DNA of 64,000 nt from Epiperipatus broadwayi (GCA_028023455.1 JAQFVV010012441.1:3473911-3537910), one strand, 5' to 3'; positions 24,975-37,799 are shown, numbered from the stretch's first letter. Numbers and translations are program-made. Notes: a model not told the origin generated them from the letters alone.

Positions 24975-27048
24975 AAATCTTAATGTTTAAAATTAGGAAA
25001 TGACATTTATTTGAATATGAATTATGTTTAATGCTAATTTATTTTACTTTAAAGTAAATTATTTATTTGTCAGTATATTTTTATTAAATAAAGTGAAATA
25101 TCATATAGGTTATATAGAGTTTTATATCATTTTTTATATGGTGTAATTGAAACATCGATCAGGCATGAACGGGAGGGGAGACATGGTTTTTTTAATTTAA
25201 AACAGAAGAAAACAGAGTGTAATGGAAGGTTTTTAAAAACCATTACAAAATTTAAATTATATCATATTAGATGCCTTAATGATGATCTTTAGTTGTATTT
25301 CTATATTTTAGCAGAGTTCATTATTTAAAAAGAGAATACAGATGCTTTTAAATTATTATTACTGTTTGGAATAAACTATTGCTGAGTTTGAAACTTTAAA
25401 CTTATATTTTAATTATCATCTTCCATTTCCTCAATTTAATAAGATATAAATGAAGTAATTGAATTATGCAAAATCATTGTGTTCCATATTACTGCTCAGT
25501 GCTCATAGGATTACCATATAATGAATAAAGTTTGAATCTGGATTTCTGATTTTTTCTCAAAGAAGTAATGACATAACACTGTAATAGATCATGGGGAATT
25601 ATATCAACCCAAAACAAATGAAAATGTTCAGAGTGCTCAAGATTTTTACACCAACTTCAGTTTATATATAGTTAGATGAATGTATTTGTAGTAGAGATAT
25701 ATCTATATGAATGAGCAATGATGAGTAGGATATATTATTGTTACTTGGTTAACATTATCGGCAATAAGCTTAGAAACTGGTAAAACTCATGGTATGCTTA
25801 TCACCAATCTTTTGATTGGATTTTGGTTACAATCCCATTATATATATATATGCCATCTAAAGAAAATTAATTTTATGGTCTTTGAAGTAGAAATGTGGAT
25901 TTTTTCCATACAATGTAGCTGACTGAAAGATCCTCAAGAAATGTTTCTATATTTGTTTATTTATATTGCGTATGGATTTTTTTAGACAATTTATATCATA
26001 AAGGAATTTCTAGACATTCCATTCAGGAAATGGATTCATCAATGGCAATTTTTCCACTGTAGCCATAGATTTGGCAGTCATTATCTATATATTCATTGTT
26101 TGTTTGCTCATATTTGCATAGATCAATGGCTAATGCATTTCATTTATAAAGCAGATGGATGCAACAAGCATGGGTTGTTCTGAATCTGTTAATCAGACTC
26201 CACTTGTGTCTAGAAAAATCCAATCAAGCTGGACTTACAATTGGTTCTGGAAAAAGGAATTTGTTCTTATATCTTCTCCTTTTATTTAAAACAAAATGCA
26301 TTTTTACACCATCATTACCTGATTGTAGATTCTTGATTAAGCGTCAAAAAGGAGGATTGTGGCTTTAAAAGATTACATTTTATTGTGAGTTACTGGCAAA
26401 ACTGATCTGCTCAACAGATAAGCTATTAATGAAATTCAGTATTCTTTTGAGCAGATGTAAATTTTTTATATCATTAATTGCTATCAAATATAAAATAAGG
26501 GTATATTTGATGAAATTGAATTGTAACCAAAGTGTATTATGAGATATTATCCCATTTTGCATTAGATAATAGGAAATGTGATCATGTGATAATTATTAAT
26601 GCTATGAAAAGTTTAAATCTCTATTAAAGAGTGCTAAAATTCTTTTTCTATTTATTATAAATATTTTCAGTGTGATTATGATTATAAATTTAACTGAATA
26701 TTTATGACAATACCCAATTTATGTAAGACTTTTTTTAAAAGAGACTATAATTGTCTCTAGCTTGTATGCAACTAAAAAGGTGAGATTATGCTATAACATA
26801 TATTTAATATATTCCATCTATTTATAAACAAACTCTGACCGTTATTGTGACATTAAAACTTTGTGTTTAGACATTGCCATCCTTGATGTGGCTAAATTGT
26901 GTGAAACATAACAATGTGAGAGATCAGTCAATTTATTTTATTTTAAAAAGCAATTAATGATATGAAAAATTTAAGACTGTTCTAGATAGCATTAAAATTT
27001 GCTTTTCATTTATTACAAACATTCTCAAAAGTTATTAACATTACATAT
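24975..27048. other. AT-rich sequence, nothing recognised
   Basis: Open frames at 26159-26368 (+) and 26562-26380 (-) show no recognisable motif. No other feature supported. Confidence 0.4.
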
Positions 27049-27546
27049 TAGAAGGGATTTGAACTTAGACTTCCAAGATTCCTACAGCTATCCAACCCAT
27101 CTTATACAACCAATACACAGGATTGCATATATTTGAAAAAGATAAATGATTTCCATATATATATTTTGTGCTGAACCAGCACTCATTAGTTAGTATCATC
27201 ATCTACTACACATATATAATTTAGTGCTCAGTTATATTAAAATAGCAAATCTTCAAACTTTAATGAAGGGGCTTCAATATTCTTCACCTTCCAACTCTTC
27301 AGCCATCCATATCATTGAAAACCTGATAATAGAATGCTTGAAGCCCTTGTTGATCCCAATCTGTCATATCCATGTTGACTTCAAGTCACTCTTGATCAAC
27401 TGATGAATGCTAGTTCATTTTAAATACACATATTAGAGATCATTTATCTTTTTCACATGTATGTGGTTGTCATGTGGTGTATCCATTGCATAAAATGGAG
27501 TGAATAGCCATAAGGATCTTGAAAGTCTGAGTTCAAATTCCTTCTA
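27049..27546. mobile_element. FB-B foldback element, copy 3, both ends present
   Basis: Left terminus TAGAAGGGATTTGAACTTAG (27049 on) and right terminus ending GAGTTCAAATTCCTTCTA (to 27546) are inverted repeats. Subterminal words mirror as well ('ctgaaccagcactcattagt' against 'ctgatgaatgctagttcatt'). The centre (about 27240-27390) holds the family's unique segment, with 'aaactttaatg', 'cttccaactcttcagcc' and 'gaaaacctgataatagaatg'. Flanks TTACAT at 27041 and 27548 may be a short target duplication. This copy defines the element as about 0.5 kb. Confidence 0.8.
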
Positions 27547-28427
27547 ATTACATTAAGTTCTGTATTAGGAATATACTTGTATTTTAATGTTATATATATA
27601 TATATTAAAGTGAGTATCTTCATTAGGAAAAGATGTGAACATATATTTTGGATTTATTCATGTATATCTTTGCTTGTTGTAAATATGGGAATTATACCAA
27701 ATCTCACCATCCATTCTTTTGAATTGTAGAAGTCATTCAGAGATGTTGCAGACATGCCCAAAGTATAGAAAATTATATGCATATGTAGATAACCATTTTA
27801 CCTAATCCAATAATGATTGCATAAGGTAATAAATAGCCTTCAATAATCCACTGCATTATAAAAACTCCCCAAAATCTTTCTGTAAAGGTACAAGGAAAAA
27901 TATGACATTGCTATCAGATTAATCCAATGATTGATGAAGCTTTGATCAATTTTCATGTCAGTTTTATCATCTAAACTAGGAAAACTAGATATCTTTTAAT
28001 GATTAATTGGAACAATTACCTATGAAGTTGTAAACTGACTTGGAAATGATTGAAAATATACCCAGATACAAACACTAGGTCATAGTACACATAGTTAATC
28101 ACTTCATCATGCAAATCCATCAGCTATTCATCTATCAGGCTGTAAATTGTTGTCGACAAGGAAAGAAAACTATTAAACTGTCACCAACTACAAATTATAA
28201 TTAATTTTTGAAAATATAATTTTCACTTTGCAGAAAGATGCTTTGATTTTTAGAGCAACACTTAAGCCTGTTTTGCTTCATTGTTAATAACATTCTGGAA
28301 ATAACTAACCAAACTTCATCAATGGAGATAGTTCTAATTAAGTGTGAGAATATGATTATGTACTTAATGTTTTTTTTTTTTTGGGGGGGGGTATGCTTTG
28401 TTTTATAACATCGTAGAATTATCACAT
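27547..28427. other. Unassigned sequence
   Basis: No recognisable motif. It ends with a T13 then G9 homopolymer block at about 28369-28391, directly before the FB-A arm. Confidence 0.4.
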
Positions 28428-28612
28428 GATTTAGACCCAGTGCTCTCAGATTCAAAGCTCCTCACTGACGAAGGCCACAAGCCAGAAACTAGTCTGGGGA
28501 TATTGGATGTGTAGGCACTGGATGGGTATTTTATGCACAAGCCTTCTGGCATCCATTGATTACTCTGGCTTGCACTGAGTGGCAATACGTATAGAGAGTT
28601 TTGCCTGTTTTA
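28428..28612 (+). mobile_element. FB-A arm, copy 3 (solo right arm)
   Basis: Matches the right arm of FB-A in order: 'cagtgctctcagattcaaag', 'ctcctcactgacgaaggcca', 'actagtctggggatattgga', 'ttttatgcacaagccttctg', ending 'gagttttgcctgtttt'. The minus-strand frame is open at 28585-28403 and includes 'NQWMPEGLCIKYPSSAYTSN'. No opposite arm is present nearby, so this is a truncated or solo copy. Confidence 0.8.
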
Positions 28613-29884
28613 ATTGTAGAATTAAAGATATATGTTTGTTTGTTTTTAAAAAATGGAATTGTAGTAATTTTTTTTTTATTATGCAAAATGAGCTCCGGTA
28701 TTAGTCCTTTCTAATCATTACTTTTTTATAATTAACATTTGACTTATTTATATCTTTAATGCTACCATTTATAATGAATATATTTTAAAGCTTTGACAGA
28801 GATCCCCAGACATTCTTTTACAATTATTAAAACCGTATGATTTCTATTTTTTTTTTTTTGTAATCATATTACCAGGAAAATTAATCTAGAAAAATGCTTA
28901 TTCATTAGTATAGCTTTATTTTATTACTCATTTAGGCGACAAATAAATCACAGTTAATCCTTGTCTTTAGGGGAAATGAATTTGGCTAAATTAAAGACAG
29001 TCATTTATTGAATATTCATTACGTTATAATTACCTTCAAATTACTCCAGTTCTTAACCGACAAGGCAAAATTAATTTATTGGTTTCTAATTATAAAATAA
29101 TGATGGGAAAAGTTTCAAAAACACCTGCAAATTTTATTATGTTAATTTAATAAGTTTAGGTTAACTTTATTTCTTCTCTCTTCAATTCTGAACAGAAGAA
29201 TTGAACTAAAAGGTGATTAATCGTTACCATAAAAACTAAATGGTAATACTCTTCAGTTTAATTATTCACTTTGGAGAATTTAGAAGCGGAGAATTTAAAA
29301 ATTTAGTAAAGTTTGATTGGGTAATTTATTTTGAACAGGGCAACATAAAATGTTTATATATATGCCTTAATTTAAAATACAGTAATTGAGTTTAAAGAAA
29401 TGGTAGAAGATCGAGATGCATGGAGAATATTTGGTGCAGTTTGAGCAATGGGAAGAAAACTGTTATATACGCCATATGATGTTTTAAAGATAATAAATAG
29501 TATAATTCGAATTTAATGATTGAACGCGAAATGAATTTTTAACAAAATTAAGGGTTTTTTTAAATGTGAATTTTTTTTTCTAAAATAAAAACCTTTTAAT
29601 ATAATTGTTTTAAATTTGCTGAAAATATATATATATTCTCCAATTGTTTTACAAATTTATATATGCAACACCAATTAAATAATAACATATTTTTAAAATT
29701 TCGAAGTATAAATGGTTGGTATGATCCGATCTTAACAATGACCTGAATTCAAGCCCCTAGGAAAGCAAAAAGATTTTGTTAAAAAGGAGAATATATGCAC
29801 GTTTTTAAAAAATGACATTAGACAACTTTATCATTCATTAGTAAAATGTTAAATGGATATAATGAACGGTCCTATATATACCAT
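28613..29884. other. AT-rich sequence, nothing recognised
   Basis: No coding remnant, RNA gene or known repeat seen. Confidence 0.45.
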
Positions 29885-30335
29885 CATCATTTCCAACTAT
29901 TATCGATCCACTGAAGGATGAAGATTCAATCTCTAGCCTCTCTTCTCCATATCCCAGCACATTTCCTATTTCATCCATCCATCTGACATGTGGTCTTTTT
30001 TAGGTCTTTTACAATCTCTTGAAATTTAGTTTAAGATTTCAACTGTCCATCAATTATCATTGCTTCTAGCAATATATTCAAACCCAGTTCCATGGTATCT
30101 TAATCCTTTCAATGATGACAGTTTATTTTCTCACCTATGTATTTTATTTTCAACCTCTTCATAATACTCCTAACATGCATCTCTCCATATTTCATTGAAT
30201 TGTCTGAATTCTCTGTATTTTTCTTCTGTTAAGGACCTAAGTTTCAGAAACATAAGTAAGAACTGATAAAATACATTTTATTAAAAACCTCTTTGAAACA
30301 CATAGGCATATTTCCTTTTAATATTAACTTATTTT
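29885..30335 (-). pseudogene. RTE LINE relic, 3' segment (post-RT region), split from 31185-33715
   Basis: On the minus strand 'atatgcctatgtgtttcaaa' (just below 30335) corresponds to 'NMPMCLK'. It is followed by the RTE C-terminal order seen better in the neighbouring plus-strand copy: cysteine-containing 'ILPVLTYGSETW' region, 'QRSMER', and the end 'FILQ'-like at about 29900. It is riddled with stops. It continues exactly where the minus-strand copy at 31185 breaks off, so both are one element split by the insertion at 30345-31184. Confidence 0.75.
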
Positions 30336-30344
30336 AATATTATT

Positions 30345-31184
30345 TCTGCAAGAAGTATTTTGTGGATTAAAATGGGAAGCTAAAGGAATGAAAGTAAATG
30401 GAGATTATTTAAGTCATTTATATTTTGAAGTTGATGTAGTTGTTTTTGCAAATAATGCTTTAGAGCTGCAGGAAATGCTGTAGGAGTTATCAGATGAAAG
30501 TAGGGTTAAAGATAAGTGTTAAAAAGACTAAAGTAATGTTTAATGGATTGTCTCAAAATATAAAAATAAAGATTGATTATGATGAGTTAGAAGAAATTAA
30601 CAGCTACAAATACCTTGGTCAATTATTAATACAGATGGAAACATAATGGATGAAATTAATCATAGAATTAAACTTGGTTGGAGTGCTTTTGGTAGAAATA
30701 ACTTGATACTAAAAGGAAATATGCCTATGTGTTTGAAAAGGAAGGTTTTTAATAAATGTATTTTGCCAGTTCTTACTTATGGATCTGAAACTTGGACACT
30801 TAATAGAAGAGCAATACAGAGACTTTAGACCACTCAAAGAAGTATGGAGAGATGCATATTGGGAGTACCAAGAAGAGATCCAAAACTCAATATATGTGTA
30901 AGAGAACAAAGTGGTGTTACTGATCTCATTAAAAAAATTAAAAGACTGGAGTTGGGCTGGATGTATTTCTAGAAGACATGATAATAGAAGGACAATTGAA
31001 ATCTTAAACTGGAGTTCAAGAGATTGTAAAAGACCCAGAAAGAGACCGCATGTGAGATGGGTGGATGAAACAAGAAAGTGTGCAGGGGTGATGTGGAAAA
31101 GAGAAGCTAAATATTGGAGAAGATTGATTGAACTTAGAGAAACCTTCATCCTGCAATGTATTGATAATGTTTGATGATGATGTT
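30345..31184 (+). pseudogene. RTE LINE 3' half, inserted in opposite orientation into another RTE
   Basis: RT and C-terminal region of an RTE ('endonuclease-reverse transcriptase') ORF2. Visible in order: 'SVKKTKVMFNGLSQN' near 30520, 'YKYLGQ' near 30610, 'MDEINHRIKLGWSAFGRNNL' (30646 on), 'CILPVLTYGSETWTLNRRAI' then 'QRSMERCILGVPRRDPKLNI'. After a frameshift come 'KRPRKRPHVRWVDETRKCAG' and 'LRETFILQCIDN', the usual RTE C terminus. The copy ends in TGATGATGATG, the short GAT-type tail typical of RTE elements. It is 5'-truncated (no endonuclease) and has stops, for example TAG after 'AIQRL'. Divergence from the host copy is modest, so both belong to one subfamily. Confidence 0.88.
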
Positions 31185-33715
31185 GATTTCTACCAGATGC
31201 ACTCCAACCAAGTTTACTTCTGTGATCAATTTCATCCATTGTTTCCATTTGTAGTAATAATTTGACTCAAGATATTTGTAGTTGTTAACTTCTTCTAATT
31301 CATCATTATCAATCTTTATTTTCATCTTTTGAGAAAATCTGTTGAACATTACTTTAGTCTTTTTAAACTTATTTTTAGTCCTTCTTTCTTACTTTTTCAT
31401 CTGTTAACTCTTGCAACATTTCCAGAAACTTAGTAGCAAACACAATTACATCATCTGCAAAATTTAGATGAATTAAATAATCTCATTTACTTTTATTCCC
31501 TTAGCTTTCCATTTTAATCAACAAAAATACTTTTTGCAAAACTGCTGTAAAATGTTTTGGAGATAGGGAGTTATCTTCTCATACACTCTTTTCAAAGTTA
31601 ATCTTCCTTGTATCATTATGTAATCTAATTGTTGCTGTTGCATTTTTATAAATATTCTTTAGAATCTAATCTATATCTTGATGATATGTTTTAATCAGTG
31701 AATAAATACTTAGAAAATTATTTTATGTCTTTTCATAATCTACAAATCCAAAGCATAATGGCAACTTATATTCATTGGCCTTTTCGATGACTTCCCTCAA
31801 TACTTAGATCCAGCTTGTTATTTTACTTAGTTAAAATCCAATGTTTGCTGTAGATGCATTGTAATTAACTTGGTAAAACTTTTGTATAGAACTGATAAAA
31901 TATTGATATGTCTGCAATTTCTAATATTTTCTTTATCACTCTTTTAAATATTAATACTGCATTCTTTTAATCATCTGGTACAGCTTTATCATTTAAATAT
32001 TTGGTATATAACTTTGCTTAAAAAATATTTTTTCATCTGTTTTTTTAAGACACCAATTATAATTCTACCATTACCTGGAACTTTTCTTTAGAGATTTAAT
32101 CATATTTCTCACTTAAATTATTTAAAATCCTAGGCAACTCAGAAGATACAGAGTTATAATAACTAATCTTTCTTATTGCATTGCCAAATGTATAACATAT
32201 AATACTAAATCATTTATGCACGTTACTATTGTTACACAATGCTTTATTTACCACCCTCTTCTACAGTTTACAGTTTCAATTACTCCAGCATTCTTCTTCA
32301 GAACTTTTATATCTCCTAACTATAATGTTCTGAAAAAGATTTCTGGGGCAATCAAAACTGTAAACTGTAAAACATGGTAGTAAATAAAGCATTGTGTAAT
32401 AGTAGTAAAGTGCATGGATGATTTAGTATTATATGATAAGATATAAAGTTGTAGGAGGTACTTTTCCTCTTCTACACGTTTTATGATCTCTCTTTTTAGT
32501 ATCTGTTCCATCTTTTTTCTCATTGCAGAAATAAATTTCCTATCAATACAAAGATGTTATTTTACACATTTGAGATTTATTCTTTTCTATAGATTTCTTT
32601 ACTAATTCATAGTTATACTTTCTTATATCATTATAAATTCTTTTTTATACCATTTTACAAAATTCGAGAAATTCAATTCTTCTTAATACATCATTTTTAT
32701 ATTTTTTCATATTCCTTCTTTTCTTCATAAATTTTCTTGTCTTAGTCAAATTTTTACTGGTCAATTGCTGCTTTTTATACTATCTTTGTTGCAGTTTTTA
32801 AAAGTTTATCTGTTATTTCCCTATTGATTTCATTCAAATCTGACTGAATTATATTCAAAATCCGATATTTGAAAATGATTTGCAAGTTCTAATTTAAATT
32901 CATTGGAATGTTTTTGAAAATTAGGAATATCAATTGTGAATATTGTTTTGCTTAATAATTTTTGTCTGTCTAGTTTTGCCTCTACATACATTTTACATTT
33001 TGATAATCAATGATTGCTTATTGTGTCAAATTTATTAAGAACCTTGCATTCTTAAAATATATATTTTCTGTTAGTCAAAATATAATCCAATTCAGCTTCA
33101 CTTGAATACTTTCATGGCGATTTCCATTTAGCATTTCCTCAAAAAAAAAATTCATAATGTAAAGTTTTTTTTTTTTTTGCAAACTTCACAAGTCTATGTC
33201 TTCGTTCATTTGTACCTCATAATAAAATTTACCACAATACTTTCATCTTTTAATTGCTCACCAATTCTCACTTTAAAGTCTCGCATCATTTTTCTGAAAT
33301 GTTGTTTGGTCTGATGAAAAACAATTTGTATATCTATATAAAAAATCCTTTAATTCTTCATTCATATGACAACTTTTTGGGGTGCAAACCTGAATTATCT
33401 GCATTTGTTATCTACCATATGATAAATTTATCTTGGCATTCTGTCTGATATAACATCAATCTCCACCATGTTATTCCTCCACTTTTTATTTATAACAAAT
33501 ATTACTCCACTTGTACTTCCAATGTTTGTACCTTTGTAGTACAGTATATGTTGACTTTTTAAATTGTCTCTTCAGTTTTTCTTCTAACTTCACAAAGTCC
33601 AATAATATCTCATTTAATATTAAACAGTTTTCCCTCTAATTCTTCCAATCTTCTTTCATTGAAAGTAATATGCAGTTGTAATTATCTAAATAAAAGGTTA
33701 TCATCAATAAAAGAC
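31185..33715 (-). pseudogene. RTE LINE, near full-length 5' part: endonuclease and RT core
   Basis: Minus strand from 33715: 'ERRLEELEGKLFNIKXDIIG' then 'LCEVRRK' (endonuclease start), then near 33120 'AKWKSPWKYSSEAELDYILT' with 'NKFDTISNH' (the W-x-S-P … E-I-D-Y-I-L-T … S-D-H end of the AP endonuclease). The linker has 'KKMEQIL' (32523 on). RT motifs between 32150 and 31400 are badly decayed. The end reads 'KMKIKIDNDELEEVNNYKYL' (31330-31275) and breaks at 'GVHLVEI', the codons matching 'WSAFGRN', where the plus-strand RTE starts. A 240-bp foldback sits at 32196-32435. Together with 29885-30335 this is an almost complete but inactive RTE. Confidence 0.82.
32196..32435. mobile_element. 240-bp foldback element inside the RTE
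   Basis: Arms of about 110-120 bp: CATATAATACTAAATCATTT at 32196 mirrors GATTTAGTATTATATG ending at 32435, and 'acacaatgctttattta' mirrors 'taaataaagcattgtgta'. The loop is near 32320. ATAA directly precedes (32192-32195) and follows (32436-32439) and may be a 4-bp target duplication. The element encodes nothing. The inner part 'acagtttcaattactccagc' links it loosely to family F. Confidence 0.8.
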
Positions 33716-35179
33716 TGTGACCATAATCAGGAGATTCTTATAACCTTCCACCTTCAGCTGCCAGCTTCTGCATTGGGAGCTGATTTTTATAGTCTTCTGA
33801 AGTTTTGTATATTGTGATAAAAATGTATTTAGAAAAATTCATTCACACACATTCATTCATTCTCCATCCAAGAAACCCAATATTTGAGTTAAGAGTTATC
33901 AGATAATTAAAAAGAATGCTCCTGATGTTTCTTGATGTTAAACTCAGAGGTAAAATACAAATAAACTCACCACACTGGTTAATGTGTGTTGGGAGCAGCA
34001 TATCAATATTCATAATACTATATGAATAATCTTATAGTAATGACAGCTGCAATGACAAGAATGCATGGAGTGGACATTAGGAATTTGCCCTGCTTGGTAC
34101 CTTTAAGGCCTCAAAGAAGATTCATAGAGTCTCCTATCAGTTAACAGCTAACTCCTTTCTGGAAACTCTATGTATATATATATAATAAATTTCCTGTAAA
34201 TATATGAAGGACTTGAATAGATCCCACTTTCCAATTCAACATTACAAATATTTTTCAATTGAAAGCGTATTTCAAGTCAAATGGTTTTATCAACTACCTA
34301 TAGCACTACTAATTCTCACATACCATTGTAATTATTCTTTTTACATTAAAATCTTAAACTTGATAAATGTGATTTTAAAGCTCAATAATCAAAAGAATAA
34401 TTTTTATAATCTATTTTTATATTGATAAATAGACACTCTTGTATATTAAATAAATATTTGAATATATAATCAATTAATTAATAAACATTTATAAATATAG
34501 GTATAATAGTTGAATAGAAACAATTTTCACAGCTTTGCAAATATTTCTTTGATAACAACTGCTAACGAAAACAATGTTTTTATGTATTACTAAATCACAT
34601 GGGTTCAACTTGGACTATCAATATTAATTGATGTATCTGAGCTGAAGACTTATTTTAGTTTAATCTATAGTTAATTTCCATTTGTATTTTCAATGTTGAT
34701 ATATATTTAACTGATAGGGTAAAGTAAGTCTCAGAACAAATAAATCACACATGACGACCAGTTTACTGATGGCACAAGAAAAACATGGTGGCTCTTGAAT
34801 TTTTTTTTACCTTTGGTGAAAGAAAAGTCAAACTTTGGCAGGTACTTCTTCTATGCTTTATATTTGAAATTGATATTTTAAAGAAATCTTTTTAGTAGTT
34901 TTTTATGTTTTCATTTTATTTCAATTTGCTCTTTTCAATGATTTAACATTTTTACCACTGTCTTCTAAGTCTTTTTTAATAGTCACCAATAGATTCTCAG
35001 TTGGATATAAAAACACATTAGAAATTAATAGTATAAATATAATTTTCATATTTTCAAGATATAATCTCCTACCTTAGTAAAAGTCCATTTAGTTATGGAT
35101 GCAGTTTTTATTTAAACTTTGTCCAACCTTAAATAATTAAGAGCCTTGAAATATTTAGAGATACTAACTGCTCTAAATC
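33716..35179. other. Unassigned sequence
   Basis: The stretch 33990-34170 is less AT-rich but has no recognisable frame. The open frame at 34204-34425 (+) is Ile/Asn/Leu-rich with no motif. Confidence 0.4.
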
Positions 35180-35610
35180 TTAAGAGTATCAAACTTTCCA
35201 TGCAGTGCAGGCCTTCATAATAAATGGAGGCAAAAAGATTTGTGCATAAAATCCCTTTCTAGTGCCCATTCATCCAACATCCCCAGATTATTTTCTACCC
35301 TGTGGCTTTCAACAGGAGCCTTGGATTTGAGAGCATTCCACCTAGATTTTAGAAAGTAATGTAACCCTCCATCAGATCCTAAGATATAGGTACAGTGCTC
35401 TCAAATTCAAAAATCCTCACTGATGAAAGCCATAAGCTAGAAACTAGTCTGGGGATATTGCATGAGTAGGTACTAGATAGGGATTTTATGCACAAACCTT
35501 TCTGCCTTCATTGATTATGAAGACTTGTACTTGGTGACACTTCTATATGTAGAGTTTGGTACTCTTATTAACACCATGTGTAAACATATGGAATAGTGAT
35601 CATGTAATGT
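35180..35610. mobile_element. FB-A palindromic element, copy 4
   Basis: Left arm: 'caaactttccatgcagtgca', 'gtgcataaaatccctttcta', 'ccccagattattttctaccc'. Right arm: 'actagtctggggatattgca', 'agggattttatgcacaaacc', 'gtagagtttggtact'. The arms are mirrored around about 35350, with the middle of longer copies missing, so this is a short version. The right end runs on to 'gatcatgtaatgttttaatt', the outer part seen mirrored at the left of copies 5 and 6. Confidence 0.75.
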
Positions 35611-37159
35611 TTTAATTGATCTAAATCCTTTGATTAGCCATCATTCTCAATTTTTAAGATATATTTGTTTCAATTTCAAACATTTTATGAACTTCATAAG
35701 TCTAGGATTTTTTTGAGGTATTTATTTTATTGAAAAATCTCCTAGTCATTCTTTATTGATCATGAAATGGATAAATAGATATTATTGAATGAGGAATCAA
35801 GGTCCCTTTTTAAGAGTTTAAATTTTCTCTACAACTTTCTAATCAAGTAACGTAAAGGGGAAAATCTCAGCTGAGTCAATCAAATGGATTTGAAACCACT
35901 TTGGTGCTCAAACATCACATAATTCTAAATTAATATTTGTATAATTATTTTGTCATGTTGCTGTTTATACAGTAATAGCATATCAGATTCAAGAACTTAC
36001 AGTATCTGCAATTCCCAGTTGTGAAAAGTATAAAAAAGTGATTGGTTAATTAAAATTGTGTGCTCAACATGAACATTTAACTATATGATATAATTTTTAT
36101 TATTATTCTGAGTTTTTAAACAAGAGTGAATAAATTAAAGGTAAAATAAAAATACAATTATAATATTATGTACATTTATTATTGATAAGTGATTATTTAT
36201 GGAGTTTTAAGTCCAAGGCTATCATTCAACATTATGTCTATTATTTCATAAAATTATTTATGTAATTTTATAATAAACTTTTGCTTACATATTAAAATGG
36301 TAAAAATAATTAAAAAAATAAGGTTTCTTTGTATAAATATTAAGGTATTGAAACATTAGCGTAATTTATTATTGAGTATTATAGCAGTATTGTGAGCTTT
36401 CACTGGAAGAACATTGCGATAAATATTTGATATAGCTTTTCCATTGAGAGTTAGCAAGCTAGAAAGGTCCTGGTGATATTTGAATACCAATAATAGAGTC
36501 ATAACTCTTTTCTAAATATCTGATCCATCTTATATGTACAAATCATGTCTTAATACAGTATGGTGGTGACTTTCTGAGAAGATATAGCTATGAGAGCTTT
36601 TGAGAAGATATAGACTATGAGAAATAAAAATGTGAGAGATTAGGACTATTAAAATAGAGGAGAATAATGATTGGGTAGAAAAATGACATCAGCCATAAAA
36701 TGACTATGAAAACTAATTGGATTTATCATTCAACCTCAGGAATATAGAATAGTTTATTGATAAGAATAAAAGACCTTAATTGGAAAAGGGAAAAAAAAAC
36801 AAGTTATGAGAGAGAGATACATTTGAAACTTCAGTTGTTTTTCCAGTTCTTTAGGGATTTAGTTAATAAAGAAGGTCTCTGCTCCATTTCTCATTGCTGT
36901 TCCATAGTCATCCATGGCATGAAGAAGTAAATACTACAGAATATAAGATAATGTAAATTTTATTTTCTAAAAGAACAAACATTTGATAATTTTTTACATC
37001 CTTCCTTTTTTTTTTTTTGTTTGATACTAGAATAAGTATCAGTTTCACATTTCTTTTTGCCAATTGTTTCTAAAATACAAGCTGATTTTAATATTTTGAA
37101 TTTAAGAATTGATAAGAATAATTAAAATATTTCTTGTTTGTCTACTATTTCTGGTACAC
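35611..37159. other. AT-rich sequence, nothing recognised
   Basis: A near-duplicate phrase 'gagaagatatag(a)ctatgag' occurs at 36576-36595 and 36602-36621. No coding motif was found before the LINE that starts near 37160. Confidence 0.4.
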
Positions 37160-37630
37160 ATAACAGAGATATATCTTTGTTAAAGGATAAGGCAGAGACT
37201 TTGGAGAGATTTCAAATGGCTTTTGACATTGAGGTGCAAGGCATTCCTTATTAAAATGATAAAGATTTGTTGCAAATTGTTTCCAAGATGGCAAATAAGC
37301 TTAATGTTGAACATTTTTCTACTGGTGATTTGGAATAAGTATTTTGTACTAATACTAAATTGGATAAACTGGGACTTGTTATTGCTTGGTTTACATCTCA
37401 AAATATGGCTAGATCATTTTTATGCAATAGGAAATCAGTTATATTAGTATTTGATATTTTACCTTTAGAAAATAATAGTCAACATATTTATGAGCAGATT
37501 TTTTTGGCTACTCAGCAGCTATTATGGTTAAAAACAATGACCTGTCAAAGATGTTATTAATATCAGAAAAATCCAGCTCTACATACATGTAATTATGTTA
37601 ACAGAATTATACGTATACAAGAATAATGTT
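37160..37630 (+). pseudogene. LINE ORF1 relic (RRM/FP-like C-terminal region) of the 37-40 kb element
   Basis: A single frame with a few stops reads 'LKDKAETLERFQMAFDIEVQ', 'GIPY', 'NDKDLLQIVSKMANKLNVEH', then 'LDKLGLVIAWFTSQNMARSF' and 'LCNRKSVILVF'. This order (coiled coil, N-[IL]-E-[IV]-x-G-I-P, 'I..+A..L.V', then 'R+..F+ … L') is typical of ORF1 proteins of CR1/L2/Jockey-like LINEs, whose C-terminal part resembles the baculoviral FP domain. In intact elements it is an RNA-binding protein. The stops at 'GIPY*' and 'DLE*' inactivate it. The endonuclease of the same element follows about 200 bp downstream. Confidence 0.65.
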
Positions 37631-37799
37631 GACGTTATTAGATGTATAGACAAAGCGAAGCAAAAAATGCGTGATCAAATACAAAGTGTATCATTTATTC
37701 AAAATGGTTTAGTATATACTGTATTAAAAAGGATATTTTTTCCAGTCTTATTATAAAAAATGATGCAGATTTATCCTCGATCTGATTTTTAATGTCTAG

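Noticed and set aside
30709-31248. Minus-strand open frame of 179 codons
   Set aside because: Antisense to the plus-strand RTE protein except for its first few dozen codons, which belong to the host RTE. It is a chimeric frame across the insertion junction, not a gene.
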